Shown here: piece after piece, positions 34,878 to 46,104 of the stretch
Layout of the letters: the number at the start of each line of letters is the position of its first letter
Position numbering within the stretch: position 1 is the stretch's first letter
Source: Posidonia oceanica
Lineage: Eukaryota > Streptophyta > Magnoliopsida > Alismatales > Posidoniaceae
Assembly (NCBI GenBank): GCA_037176725.1
Contig: JAZBRS010000013.1
Location: 9,489,001-9,553,000, forward strand
Direction: 5' to 3'
DNA: 64,000 nucleotides
Made by a program: the position numbers and the translations under genes
The notes under the pieces: model-generated
Told to the model about the DNA's origin: nothing
Databases searched by the model: none
What the model saw: the letters and a program-made list of their open reading frames with translations, nothing else

Positions 34878-35720
34878 GTAGCATTTGGTATGCTGGAATG
34901 GAAGTCGGAATGGATCGGAATGGAATCAAAAAAATGGATTGGAATGTAATTCTCATATTTGGTATAAAAAAGTGGATTGGAATGGGATTCCCTTGGGAAT
35001 CAAATTCCCATTAAATATGGGAATTTCATTCCTTCTCAAAAGGTAAGGAATTTGATTTCCATTACAAGGAAAACCCAACGCCCCTTCCTCCTTCCTCTGC
35101 CTCCCTCCCTCTTTGACCCCTTCGTCCTCCGTCCTTGCACCCGACGCCCCTTCCTCCTTCCTCAACCCGATGCCTCTTCATCCTTCCTCCGCCTCCCTCC
35201 CTCCTTAGCCCCTTCGTCCTTCGTCCTCGCACCCAACGCCCCTTCCTCCTTCCTTAACCCAATGCCTCTTCATCCTTCCTCCGCCTCCCTCCCTCCTCGG
35301 CACCTCCGTCCTCCGTCCTCGCACCCGATGGCCTTTGCTCCCTCTCTTGCATCCTTCCACCGAAGTTTCCATTTTTGGTTCCCCCAACATCGACCTCAAG
35401 ACTGCCATCGAAACGGCCAGTGATCTCAACCAGATCCAGGTGAAGATCGAGATTGTTGGGACCCGGTTTGGCATTTCGCCTCTAGTGAAGATCAAGATTG
35501 TTGGGAGGATCACGGTTCGGGATTTTTTTTTTTGTTTTCTTCTCTACGTTGATTCCATGTAGAACAATTTTTCTTCAACAAACGCTGATTCCATGTTGTT
35601 AGTTCATTGCATACCAAACACAGGAATGGAATAAAACTATTCCATTCCATTCCATTTGAAATTCTATTCCAGAGTTAATTCCATTCCTGTGTATTTTCAT
35701 TCCAGTGTATCAAATGCTAC
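34878..35720. mobile_element. MITE-like element with 24-bp inverted ends (0.84 kb), superfamily uncertain
   Basis: Left end GTAGCATTTGGTATGCTGGA and right end (minus strand) GTAGCATTTGATACACTGGA match at 17 of 20 bases and continue into 'atggaa/atgaaa'. Subterminal 'ggaatgga' / 'tccattcc' words fill both sides. The centre (35090-35345) is a CCTT/CCTCC-rich imperfect repeat ('cgccccttcctccttcct' recurring three times). No clear TSD, so the superfamily is open. No transposase. Confidence 0.55.
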
Positions 35721-35753
35721 AATGGTGTTTAATGTGATTGCTGTGGATCACTA

Positions 35754-37895
35754 TTTTAAAAATCGGACCGGCTCGGCCAGTTCAACTGGTTTGAACCCGA
35801 CCAGTTGAATATTCAATTTTCTAAAAGAGAAAACCAGTTGGGTGATTAAACCAATGTGAACCGCTTTGAACTGCCTTAAACCAGTTGAACTACCTGGTTG
35901 AACCGTTTGCTTGAACTGCCGGTCTATTGTCCTATATAAAAGAAACAAAAAACCAAACCTAAGATCTAAAACACAGAAAAGACTAAAGAGAAAACCCTAA
36001 GCCACCTCGCCGTGAGGCACGATTTCGGCTGCCCTCTCCTCCTCACCACCTCCCACTCTCTCCCACCTCGCCGCTGCCTCAACCCGCCTCCCGCCTCCCG
36101 CCTCAACCAGTCAGCCCGCTTCTGTTGGTCAAATTGCCTCATCTCGGTTTTGATGATAACAAAACATATTTGTGAGCTAACCTTTTTAATAGGTCAAGGA
36201 AGAGTTCTTATAGACTTTGGAAAAAGAAGAAGGCGAAATTGGTAAAGAAGAAATCGATATGGAAGATCAAGGCAATTTAAGTCAAATCAATTGAAGATTG
36301 GAGACCAAGTTTCTATGTAATTAAAGAGTCATATAAATATAATATGTTGTATTCTAGGAACTTGTAATAATCTCCCAAACACCCCCATAGTGCCTTAGGA
36401 ATGTAGCCATAGCCTCAAAACAAACCATTCATTGATTACATTCATTATAGGACAAAAACAGGGTACTTCGACATACTGAATATTTTTGTTATATCGAAAT
36501 CTGGACTAAATAGAGTTCACAATTAAGAATTGCTTCGGCATACCGAAAATCTTCGGTATACCGAAATCTGAAAAATGGGCTCATAACCGAGAATACCTTC
36601 GGCACACCGAAACATTTCGGTCTACCGAAGTATCCGAACGTTGTGAATTTCGATCGACGGAATTATTTCGACATACCGAATCAATAGCCATTTGTGAACG
36701 TTAGAGAGAAAAATGAAGGTGTTTATCACATGTCTAAATAAGTTTATTCCTATAAATAGGACCCCCCTAAACCCATGTTAAGTATAGCAGTGATCCAAGC
36801 TTATTACACATCAAAAACACACATTGTAGAGCTTTATTCCCATCATTTTTCTAAGCATTCTATTCTCATCTTTGAGAGATATTTCCCAAGCAAAAGAGTG
36901 TCACTCACATCCCTTTCACATTGCCAAAAGAGAGTTTGGGAGATTGTAGAAAAGAGAAAAGAGTTGTAATTTTCATTTCTTATGTGAGTTCTTCTCCGAT
37001 TGTGAGAAGGGGAACCACGATTTTTACGGGGCTTGGTGAGGATTCGTCAAGGTGTATAATGGCAAGATATTGGCCCGGGAACAAGATCGGATTAAGGAAA
37101 CTCTCGAGGGATTCTCGAGGAGTGGACTAAGCTAAGGTGGCTGAACCACTATAAATCATTGAGTAATATCAATTTCTCTCATCCCCTTCTTTACATGTTT
37201 ATAGTTAACATCCAAATCCCTCTCTATATTTCATTTACTTAGCTATTTACTTGTGCTTGTCAAATTAAGTTTTAAATTTCGTATTTTCTTATATTCTTTA
37301 TTCACCCCCTCTAGAGAAGCCTTAAAATCCTAACAGCCTCCTGCCTTAGCTCGCGTTCGCCTCCTGTCTCAGCCTGCCGATCAACTGCCTCCGCCTCCGT
37401 CGGTCAACTACCTCCGCCGATCAACTACCTCTGCCTCCGCCGATCAACTGCCTCTGCCTCGTGCCTTCGCTTCCTCCCCTCCCAATCCCTAATCCCTGTC
37501 TCTGCCTCATCACTCTTTCCGACTGTAAGTAATAAGTATCATTACTCATTAGCAACTTAGCATGTATATTTTTTGCTTTTGAGCATGTATCTTAGCATGT
37601 ATCAGACTATCAGTGATTCAGTAGAAACACTCATTAGCACGGATTTGTGAATGATTTTCTAGTTTATGAGCATGTATATCATTAGCAAGTATCAACAATA
37701 GCCAGTCCCTGCTTCTTATCAACAGTAACAGTTTATATTCTGTAGAAGTAATATAAAAATTGGGTTAAACCGGTTTATGAACTATAAATGTAACACCAGG
37801 TCGGTCTAATTACCAGTTCACTTATTGATGACATCATAATGACGTCAGCACCAGTTGAATCAGATTGAACCACCAGTTGAACCAGTTTGAATCAA
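35754..37895. mobile_element. Non-autonomous DNA element (hAT-MITE-like), split by a copia-type solo LTR
   Basis: The left part has 'ttttaaaaatcggaccggct' and then repeated 'ccagttcaactggtttgaac' words. The right part (37770-37895) has 'caccagttgaaccagtttga', the same words inverted, and ends near 'tcaaaaccattg'. Without the insert it would be about 0.9 kb. No transposase is encoded and I could not fix a target duplication. Confidence 0.42.
36123..37335 (+). mobile_element. Solo LTR of a Ty1/copia (SIRE-like) retrotransposon, 1213 bp
   Basis: It starts TGTTGGTCAAATTG and ends ATCCTAACA (TG...CA). Flanks gcttc (36118-36122) and gcctc (37336-37340) differ by one base, an aged 5-bp TSD. 'ttttgatgataacaaaacat' near the start, 'aataggtcaaggaagagtt', a 'cctataaatagg' TATA region (36751) and 'ttcaccccctctagagaagc' near the end are the layout of SIRE/Maximus-type copia LTRs. 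Orientation is inferred from this order. It also contains a cluster of near-palindromic TTCGGNATACCGAA words (36465-36685). Confidence 0.75.
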
Positions 37896-37940
37896 AACCA
37901 TTGCTCTTCCGATTTGTTCTCCAATTTGGTTTCTAAAACC

Positions 37941-38097
37941 TTGTTGTGGATTGCTTCCGGATTGTGTTGAAATGATGATCTTGTTGTTGAAAAATGGTAG
38001 TGTGTGTTTAATCTCTCTAAAAGAATCTTTTATCACTATTAATCAAGTGATTACACACCATCGAGTGGGAGATCTCTAATGACAAATCCAATAGCTA
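37941..38097. other. Short AT-rich spacer, nothing recognised
   Basis: This lies between two transposon-like segments and has no ORF or repeat that I can name. Confidence 0.4.
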
Positions 38098-39336
38098 GGG
38101 CTCTGTTTGGTTTATAGTAATTGTAATTTCAATTGGAGTTGAAATTCCTAAAATTAAAATTTTAAATGTAGAAGTTGAAAGTTTGGTGTTTGATTTTATT
38201 CTTTGACTTAGAAAGTTTAGTGTTTGATTAGTAAAATTTTGAATTGTTGTAATTTGATTTATTCTCCAAAGTGTTTGGAGTGAATTTACCTCTCTAACAT
38301 GGAGAAAAAGAAATTAATTGAAGTAATATTCTCATATTTTTTTAGAAGTAAAGACTTGGCTAATGGGATAAGCATACATCGGGACCAAAAACATTGCATG
38401 AAGCAACTAAGGATGGTTGAGGTTTTCTTTGTGGATGCAAATACTGGACCATGCTCAGCTTCTGGTTTTGATTTGATCTAGCATCCTGATTTAGTTCTAG
38501 CAGTAGTAAGATAGTATGCAAACATCATTTTCTTCACTTGGTTTTGTACTCAACTCTGAACACACTTCAATTTGCGTCTAATAGTATGTACACGATAAAG
38601 AAGTGTTGGCTTTGTTTTCTAGCAAAACTTAAAAATCAAGAAAACTAATCTATTCTATTAAGGGAAGAGAACAGCTGATGAATCGAATCGACATTTGTCC
38701 CACAAATCTCATGTTTATCCATATATATTTTCTCATATATGTTTTGTTAAAGATAAAAGGAAAGGATATTGTGGTATTTTTACCAATCTATTAGTACATC
38801 TAGGAAAAGTTGTGTAATAACCAATCCATCCTATTTACACACGTTTCTCAATCTCTCTTCTTTTTTTTTTCTTCCATTTGTTTTTAAATTTCAAAATCTA
38901 TTATCTATATTTTCAAATTTTATTTTGACATGCAATATTGCATGTGCTTTTTACTAGTGATACCAAAGACAACCAAGAGAGTTGCAAATAAATGTTAAAT
39001 TTGCCAAGCCACACACTTCAACAATGTGACATGTTTATACTTTTCCATTGCATTATGAAGCCTTTGTATGAAATTACCAATATGATATTAGGGACTCAAG
39101 ATAGGTAGAAAACTCAAAAGAAATATTATGAGTATAAATATTATGGTTAAAATAATGTCTATGAGTTGGATGTAAGAAGTGTGGAACCAAACACTTTAAT
39201 CTTCGAATCAATTTCTCCTAAGTCTACCACTTTTTCAGTTAAATTATTGGAATTTGACCAATAATTGGGAATCAAACACTTGATTTAGGAGAAAATTCTC
39301 CTAATTCCTCTCAATTCCTTTTAACCAAACAAATCC
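38098..39336. mobile_element. PIF/Harbinger-like non-autonomous element candidate (1.24 kb)
   Basis: The left end GGGCTCTGTTTGGTTTA and right end TTAACCAAACAAATCC are inverted relatives of the PIF/Harbinger TIR; the flanks cta and taa are imperfect TWA-type targets. AT-rich subterminal stretches ('aattggagttgaaattccta', 'tctcctaattcctctcaatt') are complementary in style. The centre (about 38299-38481) has a 60-codon frame reading MKQLRMVEVFFVDANTGPC that might be a captured fragment, which I cannot identify. Confidence 0.45.
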
Positions 39337-41478
39337 TAAGCAGCTAGTTATGTGGAAATCTCAAAGGATAGGTAGTAAAGTGAATTCTGTAAGATTTACA
39401 TATACTTAGGATGTATTGAAATTAAGCCTTATTGCAAATCATTTTCTTAGTATACACTAACAACATGGTTTAGATGGCCAATGGAAAACTTAATCTCCTC
39501 CTAATATATTTTTCAATTGAGACTAGACGCAACATGCTATATTACATGGATATGGGAAGGGTACGACATTTTAAAACATGCGATTTAGATTTTACATTTA
39601 AAATAGAAGTATCTGGTACGACATCTATTATGAAGTATCTAGGTAACATAGGACTCGTATATATAAATTGAAAATCAAGTTCAATAGTGGATCAATGTAC
39701 CGGAATTCCCAGTGATGTACACATGGCTACATGTTCTTCGAGGAGGTTATACAATATTCTGAATTTTAGATTGAATAAAAATGAAAACTTTAACATCACG
39801 TTTCACAAATATCAACCCACAATCTTATCAAAGATCAATAAATCAGAAGGATTGACTGTTTTAATTTTGGTTACCAAGAAAACAACGATGTTAGTTAACT
39901 GAATATCTAACTATGTGCATGTAGTGGATGGTGACTGATATTTTATAGATGTCAATGGGCAGTTTATAGACAAGAGGTATTTAAAGACTCTAGATTCCTG
40001 AAATCTTCTTCACATGCTATCAATCAATTGCATATCTGGTGCATCATTTCCTTACTTATGTGTCCTTGCAAACTTTAACATTAGCTTATTCCGTTATCCA
40101 ATGACTAAAATATCCTTACTTATATGTCCTTACGAATTATATTTTACGCTGATAGTAATGGATGATTAGGGTTAATATATAACATATTCCAAAAGAAGGA
40201 AGTAGGCAAAGTAAGAGAGAGATGGTTAAGTGTGAGTTGGATTGATCTTCAGAGTTAAGGTTTTTAAAAAGAGATAAGATAGTAATTTAGTATCTAAGAT
40301 TAGAAATTTAACCTGGATTAGGTGAAGGAAGGTAACGGTGAGGATATTAGAGTATAACGTTTGATTTTGTAAAGGTAGGCTAATAAATAAGTGTTATTTG
40401 AAGACATATGGATAAATACATTACTTTATAAAGATATCTAAGTAAAAATTTCAAAAAAAAAAAAAAAAAAACATCCTCATGTTGCAAACGGATGATTTAT
40501 ATTATTATATCTTAGAATGCCAATCATTCTTCTACGCAACATGTGCTTTCTAGATGATCAATCCCCTTGAAGCTTATTTGAACAAATGTAGGTTGATTTT
40601 TTTAACTTATTTGCCTTTTAATCCAATAAATGTAAAAGATAGAAGAGAGAATAATAATATAGATTACACTCATTTGCCTTCCTAATATAGGATAAAATGA
40701 TTGAAATTAAAATTTAAAAGATTGATCTTGATTTTTATAAATTTGTAAAGATCGAGAAGATGAATTAGGATTAGGAATAATTACTATAATTGGTATAAAA
40801 TTATTATGATTCACTCGCTTTCTTAAATTAAAAGATTAATTTGATCACCCATGATAATCATTTTGTTATTATTTATATGTGATACAAAATAAAAATTTAA
40901 ATGCTAGAATAATTAATCGAGGAGTGTGGTTGAGAAATTATACGATTTAGTTATGGTTAATTATAGTAATTGAAGTTCAAAAAATATAGAAATTTACTAT
41001 TCTGCTCATTTTTATATTTATTATGATTGACAATCATCAATGGACAAACGTGACATTTATTGTTATGGAAACATGTTAGTTGTTGTAGAAGTTCATGGGT
41101 TACATTCTTGAGTTTTTTGAATAGTTAATATGTAGTAAATTTCGAAAGTTGAGTTTTGAAAAGAAAGTAATTAACTATCCTTAACTCTTGACTTAAATAA
41201 AGAAAATGACATTTTGAGACATTCAATAAAAAGTCGGATCCATGGGGTTGATCTGTTCCTTCAACATAATGGAAAGATGTATTTCCACAACTCACATTGT
41301 CGTATCTTCTGGATCGGTGACAGAAATTAACTCCCATGCATTGCAATTTTTTAGACATAGTTCTATAGAAGAATAATGGGCCTCTTCTATGCAATATGCA
41401 CGTTCTATACGTTTATAATCACGTATCTTCACTACTCTTATTATCGTAAATCTCTTCTTGAGGGTGATTGAGGATTTA
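39337..41478. other. AT-rich sequence, no recognised gene
   Basis: Short frames at 39474-39902 have no recognisable motifs. A 20-base A run lies near 40454. The segment 41331-41357 resembles the sequence into which the neighbouring hAT element inserted. Confidence 0.4.
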
Positions 41479-41612
41479 CTCCCATGCAGTGGTGGAGCCA
41501 GGAAATTTTAAAGGATGGGTCATATAAAAGTCTAATGACTGAAAAAGAAATATCAAATAAAAAGACATGTATTATATTAAAATTATAAATAACAATAAAA
41601 GTAACACTTATG

Positions 41613-42662
41613 TTACAAAGTTCCACGACGAGATCGTATACTCTGAAATCGCTCTATGATGGTCTTATTGTCGATCTCGTCGATTACATCCCGTTCAATG
41701 TAAGCAACTAAACAATCATTCATGAACCTATCTTCCATTCTGTTACGTAAACAAGTTTTTATGATACTCATTGTAGAGAATACTCTTTCCACAAAAGCAG
41801 TAGCAACAGGAAGAAGCAATGCTAGCTTCAAAAGTCGATATATAAGAAAATAAACACGATCCATCTTCAATTCCATAACTTCCAGAGTAAGTCTAGAAAT
41901 GACTTTCACATTGGCAAATTTAGGATTACCACGGACATCTAATATATATGCATCAAGCTGATTTTCAAGTCTATCAAATTCTTTGCTACAAAAATCAAAA
42001 GGATAAAGTTGTGCAAGTTTAATTAACTTCTCTTTATCAAAAGAGGCAAAATTGTCACTTGGATCTAGACATGCAACACATAGAAGCAATTCTATGTTTC
42101 TCTCGCTAAAGCGATCATTAAGCTCATTGATTAACAAATTAATCACAGTGTTGAAAATATCAAATCGAAAATGGTGAATATTCATCTTTTCTTCCTGGCC
42201 ACGTCGTGGTCTCCCTGGTTCTTGAAAAATCATATCCATGTTTTTAACTTCTATATTGTGTTTTTCACAAAATAAGCATACTTTTAAAAGCAAAGACTCC
42301 CATTCATTGTCATCATTTCTCAAAGAATTTAACCACATTCAAGAAACTTTCAATAAATTAATAACATTGAAACAACGTTTATAGTTTCCAAACATGGTAT
42401 ATGGATAATCATGTCCTCGTAGTCGACAAGGACCTTTTTGCAAATATACTCGTCGTATTCTATCTTGATCATTAACATGATAACTTGCTATAGATAGTCT
42501 TAAACCAGGATTTGAAATTAGATTTTTAATCTAGAATTTAGAACAAACTTTCTTTGAACTTGAAGATGGTGGCTTACTACATTCTTGACTACTAGTAGGA
42601 CTAGGTTTACTTCCCATTGATGATCCCTCTAAAGGCCTCTTTTTTATCAAATATTTATCCAT
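41613..42662 (-). pseudogene. hAT transposase (TTF-type zinc finger / ZMYM1-like), internally deleted
   Basis: On the minus strand the start MDKYLIKKRPLEGSS at 42662 is the usual N-terminus of this family. After an in-frame TAG near 42534 it continues with NPGLRLSIASYHVNDQDRIR and YLQKGPCRLRGHDYPY, the lead-in to the TTF zinc finger. At about 42340 a TGA is followed by a 241-codon frame (42338-41613) holding the C-terminal catalytic remainder and the hAT dimerisation domain: RLLKLALLLPVATAFVERVF, then FSTMSIIKTCLRNRMEDRFM and CLVAYIERD. Full-length relatives are about 700-800 residues; here the zinc finger and DDE core are missing, so the enzyme is dead. It would have bound the element's ends and cut and pasted them. 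Confidence 0.9.
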
Positions 42663-43509
42663 ATCTGTCTACAAAATACAACCACTTCACAATCACATTG
42701 CAAAAAATCACATTGCAAAAAATAAACATAAACAGATGCAAAAAATCACATTGGAATCACATCTGGAATCACATCTAAAAAAATAAACGTTGAAATCACA
42801 TTAAATGAACGAATAACATAAACAGATGCAAAAAATCCACATCTGGAATGCAATTCACATTACAATTTGCATAAAATAAACATAAACAGATGCAAAAAAT
42901 CACATTACAAAAAATCACATCTGAAAAAAATAAACATTAAAATCACATTGCAATCACATTGAATGGAGCTAATTACAACAAAAATACATCTAAAATTGAT
43001 CCTTCTAACATTGCATCCAAAGCAACACAAGATAGTTTTTCTGGACATCTAAAACTAATTTTTTTTGTTTATGTAGGACACTAGCATGCTACTCAAAAAA
43101 CCTAACTTTTGATTTTTTTTGCAATACTTTAGGAGATCCCAAAAGAAATCACTTTTTTGATATATCTAGAGGGCATGAGTGAGCGGAGGTTGAAGGTTTT
43201 GGATCCCTAAAACAAGAATAATTCCTTTTACTCATTGAAAAAAAAAATCCAGTTGAGGTACTTTTAAATGCTTTTTATGAAGTTTTGTTCTTTCTACAAA
43301 TATATGGATTGTTATTTCCTCTTTTTTGCTTTCAAAAGATGATGTATATAGTCTCAGTGTTACTTGTTTGCCACAAGTAGGCAATCCTCAAATGATTACT
43401 CAAAAGTATCTATACAAAAGGGTTTTTAATGTATAAGTGTGATAATCTCTCATGCATACATATTGGCAAGATCAAATTGAAGCACATAAAAAAAGGGATA
43501 TTCAAGTAT

Positions 43510-43770
43510 TACAGGTGAGTGCGGAGGGCGGAGCGGAGGCCAGAGGGTGAGGGTGGAGGGTGAGAGTAGAGGTTGGTAGGCTGCAGAGCGGAGGGCGAGG
43601 GCGAGGGCGAGAGCAGAGGTTGGTAGGCTGTAGAGTGGAGGACGAGGGGCGAGGGCGGAGGGCGACGGGGCTGCAGAGCGGAGGGCGAAAGGCGAGGGCG
43701 AGGGCGAGGGCGAGGGCGAGAGCGGAGAGGGGAGGGCGGAGGGCAAGGGGTGAGGGCGAGAGCATAGGGC
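43510..43770. repeat. GAGGGC/GAGAGCGGAG low-complexity block inside the hAT element
   Basis: Imperfect 6-bp 'gagggc' repeats and a duplicated 'gaggttggtaggctg' segment (43569 and 43616) occur here. Long shadow ORFs on both strands come from this bias. Confidence 0.8.
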
Positions 43771-44249
43771 AGAGGGTGGGGTCCAGACTCGAGAGAGAGA
43801 GCGCGGAGAATGTAGAGGTAAGAGAGAATGTTATGTGGCATGTGGGTTAAGGTCACAAGGTAGATCATTGTAACTTGATTGGATGGTGCAAAATTTTCAA
43901 AAAATACATAATAAGAGGGTTTTTTCAAAATTTAGGTGAATCATGTGACCTACCTTACGTATACGTGGCTCCACCACTGCTCCCATGCATTGTAATTTTC
44001 AGACAAAAGGTGTATACTGCAATGAAAGCTAAATCTGTCGTTAATGATTGTTGATGCTTTTAAATCCAATGATGTAATCTTGATCTACTCGACTGCTATA
44101 TGACATAATGACAGCATGAAAAATGACGAGTGAGATGATGGGTCGAACTCACAAAAGTCCTTATGAGACTGGCGAATTTGTTTAAAATTGATACACTACC
44201 CATTTTTTACCCGTCCTTGGATAGGTGCCACGTTAGGTGGGAATGATCG

Positions 44250-45202
44250 TAGGGGTGGAGCCACGTTAGGGCCGCTTGAGGTATGGATACGTGTCTTAGG
44301 TCGAATTTTGTAAAATTTTAATATTTCAATTATAATTTTACGAAAGAAGGAGAAGAATAGGACACTGCACACATCCATCTCCGTGCACACTCCGCATTCT
44401 GCAGCCATTCACTTCTGCAGCGGCGTAGCTATCCACCATCCTCGAACGACTCCGTTGTTCCACAGTCTTGCCTCCTTTGCTGAAGTCACGTTGCCTTCCT
44501 TAATTCCTCTGTGTGCTTGTGCAGCTATGTTGCTGTGCGTCGGAGTACAGTGCTCGGCGGTCCGTCGATTCGACGCTACTCAGTACTCAACTACTCACAT
44601 CATCTCCGACAACCTAGCGGCTTGTCGTTGGTCTGTACGCATCCATCCCCGTTTATGTTTATGAATTTTATTTTTTATGTTTAGTATTTTTTTAGCAATT
44701 AGCAATGACTGTGTTTATACTAATTTAGCATTCAAGTAACCAATTGATCTTTTTTTGCCTGTTCTAATCAATTTTTTATGTTCATGAATTTCATAATTCA
44801 ATTCTTCTTTTTAATTATCATTTCAAATTTTTGGAGAAATAGACAAACAATTATGGAGAAACTTTTGATAAGAAAAAGACTTTTAAAACAAGTTTCAAAT
44901 GATGAGCTATTTAGTAGTGGTAGTGGTTCAAATACTCAACAAAATATTCAAGTATTAGCTTCTATTGGTTTAAAGAAAACTTTTAGATCTTTGAAATTCA
45001 AGATAGAAAAATTAATTTCAAATCCTAAATTATGACCATCAATAGTTAATTATGATTTTAATGACTTTAATAACGTTAGTATCATATTTTTTTTAATTAA
45101 TTATGATACAATTATACTTTAAATAATGTCTGTATCATGGAAAATCCTGCCACTGAATGATGATGTCAAGAGGAGTACTGTAAAGACATGGCTCCGCCGA
45201 TG
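44250..45202 (+). mobile_element. Second hAT-family relic with N-terminal transposase fragment
   Basis: The left end TAGGGGTGGAGCCACG and right end CATGGCTCCGCCGATG are degenerate inverted repeats of the same terminus as the 41.5-kb element. Inside, 44853-45100 encodes MEKLLIRKRLLKQ, then FRSLKFKIEKLISNPKL, a stop (TGA at 45033-45035), then PSIVNYDFNDFNNV. This is the same conserved N-terminal pattern as the neighbour's NPGL...SIASY...ND. Everything after it is lost. No 8-bp TSD was found, so the boundaries are tentative. Confidence 0.5.
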
Positions 45203-45754
45203 TTCTCTTGCCAGATTCCTTTCATTTAATAGTACAATATTTCCAATCCTAGGCTGGGGGTTGTTGACATTTTTCTCATCATCTCGGGAGTTGGACCCTA
45301 ATCCACAGGGAGAGGCAAAAGAGAACAAGGTAAGCTTCTTCATGGTCGATGTCTGCACCATCTTCTTCATGGTAAATGTCTGCACGACCTTCTTTATGGC
45401 ACACGATTTCCATTATCATCATCCAACATGATCCTGATAACTGTCGTCCTACTATATCTAATGCTGACCAACCATCCATTTTGACTTTTTCGAAATGTCC
45501 TGCTCTTGGTGGATGTACCACTAGGTGTTGTTCAACAACCCTTCTTTACGAAGGATTCCTCTTCTTGCAATCGCAACGTTTGATAATATCAGATTCTGAC
45601 TCTACAGATTCTACTCCTTGATTAGAGCAGATTCCAAATGTCAAATGGCATTTAGAGAATCCAATCCATGTAATAATTATGGAGGAGCAAGAGAGAGAAA
45701 TGTCTTAAAGAATCAAGAAAAGGAAAAGCAGCTTCTTTTTGGAATTACGTTATT
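45203..45754. other. Sequence between hAT relic and DUF3537 fragment; nothing identified
   Basis: It contains short imperfect duplications ('cttcatggtcgatgtctgca' / 'cttcatggtaaatgtctgca' at about 45338 and 45366). Open frames on both strands lack recognisable domains. Confidence 0.4.
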
Positions 45755-46104
45755 CTACCTATGAATTGACGGCATTGCCCTCCTCTTCTCGCTGTAGGAC
45801 AGTACAAAGTGCGACAGGGTCGGAACAACGATCCCCAGCATTAGGAACACGATCCAAGAAACGACGGTGGTCCAAGTGGTTGTCTGGTCCACGCACATCC
45901 ACCGAAGTCAGGACCAGAAGTTGTGGAGCTCGTCCCCCGCGTGGGATGCACATTGCTGGTACGACGTCGCCTTCGACTTGCGGAGGAGAGGGGTGGTGAC
46001 ATCACTGGTTCCGGGGCAAAATGCACGAATCTAGATTCAGACGATCTGTGTGATGGTGGTGGAGGCTCCCGGCCGTTGTTGTTGTTGTTCTTTGTCAACG
46101 TCAT
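45755..46104 (-). pseudogene. DUF3537 membrane protein, N-terminal fragment, frameshifted
   Basis: On the minus strand an ATG at 46104 opens MTLTKNNNNNGREPPPP and a Ser/Arg-rich leader. After a frame change near 45965 the sequence reads HAGDELHNFWS, a TGA where the family has Cys, then LRWMCVDQTTTW followed by a hydrophobic segment (SWIVFLMLGIVVPTLSHFVL) and a short basic stretch, ending at a stop (45755-45757). DELxxFRSCLRWMCVDQ followed by a first membrane helix is the signature of plant DUF3537 proteins, multipass proteins of unknown role. The remaining helices are missing to the left. The frameshift, the stop and the truncation make it a relic or captured fragment. The direct match is by recollection of the family pattern. 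Confidence 0.62.

Larger units (their letters stand above)
41487..43979 (-). mobile_element. hAT transposon, internally deleted, 2493 bp, perfect 8-bp TSD
   Basis: Left end CAGTGGTGGAGCCA and right end TGGCTCCACCACTG are exact 14-bp inverted repeats. The same 8-bp sequence ctcccatg flanks both (41479-41486 and 43980-43987), diagnostic of hAT. It contains a broken minus-strand transposase (41613-42662), an A-rich region of 'aaaaaatcacattgcaa' words (42680-42990) and a GAGGGC low-complexity block (43510-43770). The CAGTGG(T/C)GGAGCCA terminus belongs to the plant TTF-type/ZMYM1-like hAT group, agreeing with the coding remnant. Confidence 0.93.

Noticed and set aside
43450..43928. Pro/Ser/Ala/Leu-rich ORFs up to 139 codons
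   Set aside because: They come from a GAGGGC low-complexity block inside the hAT element.
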